38,977 nucleotides of DNA from Saprospiraceae bacterium UBA2329 (GTDB lineage: Bacteria; Bacteroidota; Bacteroidia; Chitinophagales; Saprospiraceae), in NCBI GenBank assembly GCA_002344975.1, contig DDUV01000118.1, positions 2,752-41,728 on the forward strand, written 5' to 3'. Positions within the stretch are counted from its first letter, which is position 1, and every line of letters starts with the position of its first letter. Below the pieces are notes generated by a model. It was not told the DNA's origin. It searched no databases and was given only the letters and a program-made list of their open reading frames with translations. Below, piece after piece: positions 32,666-38,977 of the stretch. Both the position numbers and the translations under genes were made by a program.

Positions 32666-32712
32666 GCGAGATGACACCTTCCACGCCACAGGCGTGGCAG
32701 ATGTCACCTCGC
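32666..32712. repeat. 22-bp-arm palindromic repeat after the macroglobulin gene
   Basis: The arms 32666-32687 and 32691-32712 are inverted repeats matching in 19 of 22 positions around the loop ACA, with a perfect inner stem CCACGCC/GGCGTGG. It lies 5 bp past the macroglobulin stop codon. A smaller GGGAGATTTCCC palindrome sits beside it (32645-32656). The form resembles REP-type intergenic palindromes that often follow genes; it may stop transcription or protect mRNA ends. Confidence 0.75.
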
Positions 32713-32717
32713 TATTT

Positions 32718-35700
32718 TTACCTCCCCACCGTCACCCGCACGCCCTGAGAATGGCTCGTGAACTCCGGCGCATACATGCACTGTATGCTGGTGATGCCGT
32801 TGGAGAAATCGCCGTTGTGGGCTGCGCGGAGCGGGTACTCGAACACATAAGTGCCTTTCGGCAGATAGTCGAAGAAGAAGTGCGTGGCCGCGTCGCCGGT
32901 GCTTTCGTAGTAACCCAAGCCGCCTTGCCATTTGTATTGGCTGAGTACGTTGATGGGTTCAAAACCCGAAGCCCGCATGTCCTTCATGTGAACGTACTCC
33001 ATGTCGCGGTCCACGCGGAGTTCAATGCGGACGATGAGCTTGTCGCCGGGGCGCAGGGCGCGGTTGTTCTCGATGGTGCGCAATACCGGACCGGTGGACG
33101 AGGCTTCTTCGCGGAAGAGTTGCTTTTTCAGCGTCAGCGGCGTTTCCTCAAAGGTTTTGATCTTGTCCAAATCCTCGAAATACTGCCAGTAAGCGCTGCC
33201 CCAAGCCACCACCTTGTTGGGGTTTTTGACCTTGATGGAGGCGAGATCGGAGGAGACTTCTTTGCCGTTCCAGGCGGTTTTGAAATAGCCCGTGCCGGCC
33301 TGCGCGTCGTTTTGGGCCGCCGTGATGCGGTCGGCGTACAGACGCTGGGTATTTTTATCAAAACTGACCTGCACAGCTTTGTCGGCGCTGAGCCAGTTGT
33401 CGCCGTGTCCCAGCAGCGCGTACACTGCGGAGGCCGTAGCTTTGGTGGTTTTCCAGTTGGTGGTCTGTTTGTTTTTCAGCAACCAGAGGCGCAGTTCGTC
33501 CACTGCTTTTTCGTCTTTGGCGGCCTCGGCAAACACTTCAATCATCAGCGCGTGCGTCTCGATGGGCATTTGGTACCAGAAGTAGCCGCGGTCGTATTTC
33601 CAGTACATGCCGAGTTCTTCGGAACGCAGGGCGCGCTCGCGCAGAGAAGCTACGATGGAACGCGTGGCCGCCGCATTGCCGGAGCGGTGCAGCGCCATCG
33701 CCAGCAGTCCTTGTTGGTAAATGCCCTTGCCGAGCCAGTACTGAGCAGCCTGTCCGGCGTAGTAGTCGCGGGCGCGTTCGGCGCGTTTTTCCAGCGTGAT
33801 TTCCGGGAAGAAGCTGCGGGCGTAGAGGTAGTGAATGGCTAAGTGCGTGAGGTGGTCGTCGCTGAGTTTGGTTTTGCCGGCTTTCGCCAATTTTTCCAAC
33901 TCCTCGTACTGCCGGGCCAACTGCTCGTCAATGTGCTTCAGGGCTTTGGTCGCCACGCTCATGGCCTGCGCGTTGTCGGCGGCGCTGAGTGCTTTGAGTT
34001 GGCGCAGGTGGCCGAGGCCCTCCACAACGTACTGCGTGATGTACCAGTTTTCCTGTCCGCCGTTGAACCAGGCAAAACCGCCGCTCGGCAGTTGCCGTTG
34101 GGCTATTTTTTCCAAAGCCTCTTTTTGCTCTTTGGCCATGCGGTGCAGGTCGAACAGCAGGGCGATGTTCTGGCGCTGTTCCGATTCTTTTTGCGCAGCC
34201 AGTACCCAGGGCGTTTCCTGCAAGAGGGCGGTTTTCAGTTCCTGATTTTTGCTCAGATTACTTTGCAGGGCATCGGAGCCTTTCCAGGAATCGAACACCT
34301 TTTTGATGTTGGGCTGACTATTGGCCACCGAAGCTGCTAAAGTATTGGCATAAAAGCGATTGAACACCTGCTCGATGCACTCATAAGGATACTCCATGAG
34401 GTAGGGCAGCGCCTGCACGGCATACCAGGCGGGATTGGAGGTAAATTCCAGCGTGAGTTGGTGGTGCTGCAAAGTAGGCGATTTGGCGTCGCGCAAACCG
34501 CTCAGCGTGAAGGTTTTCGTTTGTCCGCCGCGCACCGACATGGGCAGGGTTTCGGTGACCAACATGCGGTTGGTCAGCACGGGGATGGAGCTTTCTTCGC
34601 CGTCGCTGTAATTGCCGGCCTGCGCCGTGACGCGGTGCGTGAGGGCCATTACTTGTCCTTGCGGAATGCGGAGTTTCCAACTGAGCGGCGCCGACTGTCC
34701 CGCCGCAGCGGTAAAGGACACGATGTTGGTATTGTTGCCCAGCAGAGCGTCCACGGGCTGCATACTGAGCGCGTCGAAGAGTTCGAGGCGGGCGGTTCCT
34801 GCCAGCGTGCCTGCCGTGAGGTTGCTCACTTTGGCCGTAAATTCAATCTCGTCGCCTTCGCGCACAAAACGCGGGGCATTGGGCAGCACCATCAGGTCTT
34901 TCTGCGTGAGTACGTCGCGGGTGAAGATGCTGGTTTTCAGGTCGGTAGTATGCGCCAGACCGAGGAATTTCCAACGGGTGAGCGCCTCGTTCATGGTGAA
35001 ACGAATGACGACATTGCCCTCTGCATCGGTCATCAGGTCGGGCAGGAAAAAGACGGTTTCTTTGAGGTTGGTGCGCAGTCCGGGCGGCGGCGGTACAGGT
35101 TTTTTTTCTGCCTCCGGCGCTTCAATGCTGGGCGGATTTTCACTTACCATAAATACTTCTTCCTGAATAGCTCCCGGAGCAGGCGGCGGCGCGGCAGCAT
35201 CCATTGCCATCGCCATTTCGGGCATAGGGGCGGCATTTTTGGCCATCACTCTGCCGCCTCTGAAAGCCACTCTCTGGTAATCGTACATACCCAGCAGGCT
35301 GCGATACACGCGGGAAGGGCCGTACTTGGGCGATTTGTTCCAGTTCGCCTCGTGCATGCGGGCCGATGCGCTGCCGAACAAACCCGGCGACCATCCCAGT
35401 CCAGAATAGCTCCAGGTGGGGTACAACGACAAGCCCCAGCTATTGGGCGCAAAGGCGTCCAAAGAGGCGTCGTACATGGAGGCCACCATTTCGACGGCAA
35501 CGCGCTCGCCGTCGGGGCCTTTTATTTTGATGCGCCATTCCTCGTTCTGGCCGGGCAAGAGCTTATCGCGGAAGCTGCTGTATTCCACCTCCAGCGCTTT
35601 GTTGCTCCAGGGCACGTTCACAAAGGCATTTTGCGACAGCACCCGGTTGAAACGCACGGTGGTGGTTTGCACCCAAAATCCGCCTCGCTCGCTTTCGCTC

Positions 35701-38700
35701 AAGGTTTTTGTGAGGGCCGTCCATGCGCCGGGCTGCACCCAACGGGCTTTCTCCAAACGGTTCAAATCCTGATCCATCTCCACCAGGGTATGCACCGGGC
35801 CGCCCGTGCCGGCTAAGGCCGTTTCGAGGGTTGCGCCGGGCTGATAGGAAGGCTTGAGTGGGTTGCGCCACAGCAGGGTATTGGCCGGAATCTGGCGAGC
35901 GCGGCTGTCGTACAGGCGGAACCAGTGTTTCGATTCGATGGCGTTGCCGGCAGCGTCTTTGGTTTTTAAAGTGATGAGGTAAGCCCCCACGGGCAATTGG
36001 CTCAGGTCGGGGCTGTACGCGTCGGCCTCGCCGGTGTTCAGGTTTGCCTGAGAGATCAGAGCTTCTACCGGCAGTTTTTCCAACTGATTTTCATCGGAAT
36101 ACGGCAGATGGGGGAAGTTTTTCACAAACTGATCCCTGCTCATGCCGGGCATATCGGGGGCTTCCCAGAGGCGGTCCACCAGCACGCGATCGGGCAGGCG
36201 CAGGCGTTCGAGGGTGATGGCGCAGGCGGCGGGCTGTTTCTGTCCATCCAAATTGGTGGTAGAAACGACAAACTTAGCCGGCTCGCTGCGGTCCACGCTT
36301 TCGGGAACCGTCACCGAAGCGAGGAGCGACTGCCAAGCCAATTGCACGGACTTCTCGCCGGAGCGGGTTTCTCCGTTGATGTCGGTCACATCGGCATACA
36401 CCGTGAAGCGGAAGGCCGGCTGGAATTTTTTGGCGGTTTTGCCGTCGGGGAGCGCCATGAATTGCACCGAAAACCCGCCGTCGGCATCGGTGACGGTTTC
36501 GCCGTTGGCCAATTCTATGGTTTCAGCATCGAACCAGCCTCCCCTACCCCACCAGTAGCGCCAGGGGAAATACGTTTCGCGCACCACGCGGTATTGCACT
36601 TTGGCGCCGTCCACATTGCTGCCGGCATACGCCTGTGCTTTGCCTTTCACCGTCACCTGTTCGCCCAGCGCCGCCGCGCCTTCTAATGGCTGCATCAGCA
36701 CCTCGAAGCGGGGCCGTTTGTATTCTTCTACCCGGAAATAATGGCTGTTGTTGCCCTGATTCGACATCAGCGACATGCCGCCCAGCAATCCGCCCGACGG
36801 CGCCTGAAATGCTCCGTTGACTGTGCCGTAGCGGTTGGTGCGGAGTTCCAATTTAGCGGCTTCCTGCCCGTTGGCGTCGCGCAGGGTGATGGTCACCGGC
36901 TGATCGGCCACGATGGAGGGCATGCGTTTTTCGTTGGTATTGATCACCAATGCTTTGAAATACACCGTTTGGCCGGGGCGGTAAATGGCTCGGTCCAAAA
37001 AGAAATGCGTGACGGTTTCCGTCGGGCGCTGCCAACTGTTTCGGTAAGACGAAAAATTGCCCTCGGAAATCAGACGCTCCTGCCCTTTGCTGAACACCAC
37101 GCTCATGTTGCGGCCGCCGGCGTCGGGCGATGCGATGAAACCCTCTGCATTGCTCAGCGCCTCGCCGACTCTGTTGCGTATCTGCCGGCGATTGTTCCAA
37201 TCATAATTTTCTTCAAAAAACTCGGCCTTCACGCCCGGCATCGGGGCGCCGGTGTAGCGGTCCACGACCACAAACTCAGCGCCGCCTTCGGGTTGCTGCC
37301 GGTTCAGGTAGGCGATGTTCGACACCTGAATTGTGACGAAACCGGCGGTGTTGTCTTTAAATCTGAACTTGTCGTTGTCCGACACCAAAATGGCGTACCA
37401 GCCGGCGGGCAAGGCTTTCAGGGCCGCCTCGGTGCTGTGTTGGCGGTAGTCGCCGGGATTTTTCAGTTCTACCGTCAGCTGTTGTACGGGCTTTATTTTA
37501 TTGAGCCATTCGAGGTCTTTGTTGGTTTCCCAGCGCTCGAAACGGTCGCGTTCTTCCCATTTCAGGGGCACCACTTTGAGGTAGGCGCGGCCCAGATTCC
37601 GGTAGCTGATATGCGCCAGCACGGCCTGTCCCGGCACGCCTGCCTGTTCGGTTTGCAAAGACAGTTCTTTGCCCAAAATCATGGTTTTCAACTCCAGACA
37701 ACCATTCACACCCGGCGCTCCGGCATGCTCGCCGATGCAGGTTTCACAGATCGAGAGGGCTTCTTTCCATGCCCATTTTTTGTCGTCCTCATCGGTTTGG
37801 GGCTTGTAATCGCTGCCATATTGGTAATACCAACGGGCCAACTCGTGGCGGTAGTCGGCGGTCATGGCCTCGCGGGGACGGGCGGCAATGGCGCGCAGCA
37901 GGGCGGCTTTGTAGCGTTGTTCTTTTTCGGGGTGGGCCGAGTGGGCGTAGGCAAAGCGCAGCCGGTGCAGGTCGGCGTCCAACAGGGCCGACAGGTTGTT
38001 TTGCGACAAGCGGAGTTTCAGCCATTGTTGGTACAGCAGCACGGCGCGGTGGTGGAAGGAGGCCGTGTCGCGGGTGGCGAAATCGTGTTGTACAAAAGTA
38101 GCGGCATCGGCAAAAGCGGCAGCCTCTTTCAGTTCGAAGCGGTACGCCGGTCGGGTGAGGTAGCCGCGCTCGTTGGAAAAATGCTCGATGGCGCGCCAGG
38201 CCAGCAGGTCGAAGAGCGTGGGCCGCAGTTCGTCCGTCAGTTTGGCCTCGGTAGTCACGGCGTCGAATTGCTGGATGGCCACGTCCGCCAGTCCGGGGTG
38301 CTGCACCGAAGCCAAGTAGTAGCGGGCGCTTTCGGCGATGATTTGTTCGCCGCTCCAGGTTTGAAGGTCTTCGGGGCGAAAATCGGCCACCGTAGTTCGG
38401 TTGTCAATCTGGTAGCGCTGATTTTCGTAATAACTGAACAGCAGTTCGCCGAGCATAGACTCCAGCACGGCTTTGGCCGGCAGCGGCGCTTTGGCCGCCT
38501 CCGTTTGCAGCGAGCCGATGGCCGCCACGATGCCCTTGTCGTCCAATTGTTGCACAAAGCGCATTTTGTAGATCAGCGCTTTCACCATTTGGGCGTGCTG
38601 TCCCTCGCGCAGGGTACGGGCATACAACTGCTCCACCTCTTCGAGGGCCGATTTGTAGAGGCCGTTGTTTTCCAATGAATCAATGGATTTCCACTCCTTT

Positions 38701-38828
38701 TTGTAGGGATCGGCGTTGCCGGGTTTCATGTCAGAACTGATTTTGGAGGGTTGGGCACAGGCCGAAAAGGAGGTAAGCCAAAGCAGCACGGCTACCATGA
38801 GGTGCGCGCCAAAGCTGGTTGTTCGCAT
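32718..38828 (-). CDS. Bacterial alpha-2-macroglobulin-like protein with thioester motif
   Basis: The 2036-aa product has a signal sequence (about 1-26, ending SFSACAQ; a lipoprotein Cys24 is possible). A helical N-terminal region (about 40-400) and macroglobulin-type beta domains follow (MG2-like with FFLDRAIYRPGQTVYFKALV). An Ala/Pro/Glu-rich segment (about 1195-1245) lies where bait regions or linkers occur. The A2M domain begins FFLPDLMTDAEGNVVIRFTMNEALTRWKF, and the thioester motif is Cys1484-Ile-Glu-Gln1487 in YPYECIEQ. Helical thioester-domain repeats and a receptor-binding-like end close the protein. Family members trap attacking proteases in the periplasm or at the surface through the thioester. 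The usual partner, penicillin-binding protein 1C (pbpC), is not downstream; anything upstream lies outside the window. The ATG at 38828 is chosen for the signal sequence. Confidence 0.92.
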   Translation of the reverse strand: MRTTSFGAHLMVAVLLWLTSFSACAQPSKISSDMKPGNADPYKKEWKSIDSLENNGLYKSALEEVEQLYARTLREGQHAQMVKALIYKMRFVQQLDDKGIVAAIGSLQTEAAKAPLPAKAVLESMLGELLFSYYENQRYQIDNRTTVADFRPEDLQTWSGEQIIAESARYYLASVQHPGLADVAIQQFDAVTTEAKLTDELRPTLFDLLAWRAIEHFSNERGYLTRPAYRFELKEAAAFADAATFVQHDFATRDTASFHHRAVLLYQQWLKLRLSQNNLSALLDADLHRLRFAYAHSAHPEKEQRYKAALLRAIAARPREAMTADYRHELARWYYQYGSDYKPQTDEDDKKWAWKEALSICETCIGEHAGAPGVNGCLELKTMILGKELSLQTEQAGVPGQAVLAHISYRNLGRAYLKVVPLKWEERDRFERWETNKDLEWLNKIKPVQQLTVELKNPGDYRQHSTEAALKALPAGWYAILVSDNDKFRFKDNTAGFVTIQVSNIAYLNRQQPEGGAEFVVVDRYTGAPMPGVKAEFFEENYDWNNRRQIRNRVGEALSNAEGFIASPDAGGRNMSVVFSKGQERLISEGNFSSYRNSWQRPTETVTHFFLDRAIYRPGQTVYFKALVINTNEKRMPSIVADQPVTITLRDANGQEAAKLELRTNRYGTVNGAFQAPSGGLLGGMSLMSNQGNNSHYFRVEEYKRPRFEVLMQPLEGAAALGEQVTVKGKAQAYAGSNVDGAKVQYRVVRETYFPWRYWWGRGGWFDAETIELANGETVTDADGGFSVQFMALPDGKTAKKFQPAFRFTVYADVTDINGETRSGEKSVQLAWQSLLASVTVPESVDRSEPAKFVVSTTNLDGQKQPAACAITLERLRLPDRVLVDRLWEAPDMPGMSRDQFVKNFPHLPYSDENQLEKLPVEALISQANLNTGEADAYSPDLSQLPVGAYLITLKTKDAAGNAIESKHWFRLYDSRARQIPANTLLWRNPLKPSYQPGATLETALAGTGGPVHTLVEMDQDLNRLEKARWVQPGAWTALTKTLSESERGGFWVQTTTVRFNRVLSQNAFVNVPWSNKALEVEYSSFRDKLLPGQNEEWRIKIKGPDGERVAVEMVASMYDASLDAFAPNSWGLSLYPTWSYSGLGWSPGLFGSASARMHEANWNKSPKYGPSRVYRSLLGMYDYQRVAFRGGRVMAKNAAPMPEMAMAMDAAAPPPAPGAIQEEVFMVSENPPSIEAPEAEKKPVPPPPGLRTNLKETVFFLPDLMTDAEGNVVIRFTMNEALTRWKFLGLAHTTDLKTSIFTRDVLTQKDLMVLPNAPRFVREGDEIEFTAKVSNLTAGTLAGTARLELFDALSMQPVDALLGNNTNIVSFTAAAGQSAPLSWKLRIPQGQVMALTHRVTAQAGNYSDGEESSIPVLTNRMLVTETLPMSVRGGQTKTFTLSGLRDAKSPTLQHHQLTLEFTSNPAWYAVQALPYLMEYPYECIEQVFNRFYANTLAASVANSQPNIKKVFDSWKGSDALQSNLSKNQELKTALLQETPWVLAAQKESEQRQNIALLFDLHRMAKEQKEALEKIAQRQLPSGGFAWFNGGQENWYITQYVVEGLGHLRQLKALSAADNAQAMSVATKALKHIDEQLARQYEELEKLAKAGKTKLSDDHLTHLAIHYLYARSFFPEITLEKRAERARDYYAGQAAQYWLGKGIYQQGLLAMALHRSGNAAATRSIVASLRERALRSEELGMYWKYDRGYFWYQMPIETHALMIEVFAEAAKDEKAVDELRLWLLKNKQTTNWKTTKATASAVYALLGHGDNWLSADKAVQVSFDKNTQRLYADRITAAQNDAQAGTGYFKTAWNGKEVSSDLASIKVKNPNKVVAWGSAYWQYFEDLDKIKTFEETPLTLKKQLFREEASSTGPVLRTIENNRALRPGDKLIVRIELRVDRDMEYVHMKDMRASGFEPINVLSQYKWQGGLGYYESTGDAATHFFFDYLPKGTYVFEYPLRAAHNGDFSNGITSIQCMYAPEFTSHSQGVRVTVGR

Positions 38829-38849
38829 AGGTTGTTGCTTTCATTTATA

Positions 38850-38857
38850 CAAAATTA
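38850..38857 (-). promoter_or_regulatory. Candidate -7 promoter element of the macroglobulin gene
   Basis: The minus strand reads TAATTTTG, an exact TAnnTTTG match, 21 bp before the ATG, implying a short leader. No -33 TTG is seen. Confidence 0.45.
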
Positions 38858-38944
38858 CACGGACGAAATAGGAACCTCCCGCCGTGCCGCCCTTATAACC
38901 GCTGCGCCGGTGGAGTTAGTATGGAAGTGTTAAGAAAATTGTTG

Positions 38945-38956
38945 CCCCCCCCCCCC
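38945..38956. repeat. Homopolymer run of 12 C
   Basis: An uninterrupted C12 (G12 on the minus strand) lies 117 bp upstream of the macroglobulin ATG, in the intergenic region at the window edge. Such runs vary in length by slippage and are also prone to sequencing error. Confidence 0.85.
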
Positions 38957-38977
38957 AGGGCCGACGCATCAAAATAG

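Noticed and set aside
32666..32712. A CRISPR repeat
   Set aside because: Only one palindromic unit, no spaced repeats and no cas genes in the window.
34458..35816. A 452-codon plus-strand open frame within the macroglobulin gene
   Set aside because: Same reason: composition-driven antisense frame with low-complexity Arg/Gly/His-rich product.
36741..38678. A 645-codon open frame on the plus strand opposite the macroglobulin gene
   Set aside because: It is a shadow of a GC-rich coding frame; no domain or signal, and the macroglobulin frame has clear family motifs throughout.

Overview
The window is chromosomal DNA from a member of the Bacteroidota, most likely a free-living gliding-type lineage such as Saprospiria. 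The evidence is: type IX secretion (T9SS) sorting domains of both type A and type B, a SprB-like repeat, a SusC/SusD pair, many lipoproteins, near absence of Shine-Dalgarno sites, and promoters of the form TAnnTTTG. Genus-level placement is inference.

Layout. 79-6265: a T9SS-exported PQQ-type sugar dehydrogenase, an unknown 473-aa protein and, divergently, an 831-aa T9SS protein with dockerin-like calcium loops. 6416-9499: an NAD-salvage locus, nrtR then prs-like then nadV. Three copies of one 23-bp palindrome lie before prs and before nrtR and are probably the NrtR operators. 9737-10777: an AT-rich orphan membrane protein. 10738-23430: a polysaccharide utilisation locus (PUL). It runs susC, susD, a SusE-like binding lipoprotein, a second lipoprotein, GH16 and GH30, with a divergent membrane-anchored one-component regulator. 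The enzymes point to a beta-1,3/1,6-glucan such as laminarin. Three TACTACA repeats spaced 11 and 22 bp lie upstream of the susC promoter. 23448-25609: a DUF7309/DUF6930-like protein, then a sigma-54-like promoter and a long structured leader before a small membrane PKD-like protein, then a nuclease-family remnant. 25606-29314: three genes coupled by 4-bp overlaps (a T9SS type B surface protein, an O-methyltransferase and a FemAB/GNAT-like protein). 29465-31731: gap and pgk. 32009-32083: tRNA-Glu(UUC) with promoter and terminator. 32337-32712: a decayed gene fragment abutting a palindromic repeat. 32718-38828: a 2036-aa alpha-2-macroglobulin-like protein with a CxEQ thioester motif. A run of 12 C lies near the right edge.

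How the parts work together. The PUL looks self-contained for sensing, binding, cutting and importing a beta-glucan, although no exo-beta-glucosidase is present in the window. The NAD locus looks like a self-regulated nicotinamide-recycling unit. It may use PRPP in the classical way or ADP-ribose as in the phage Adps/Namat pair; sequence alone does not decide. No CRISPR array, complete insertion sequence, prophage or rRNA was seen.
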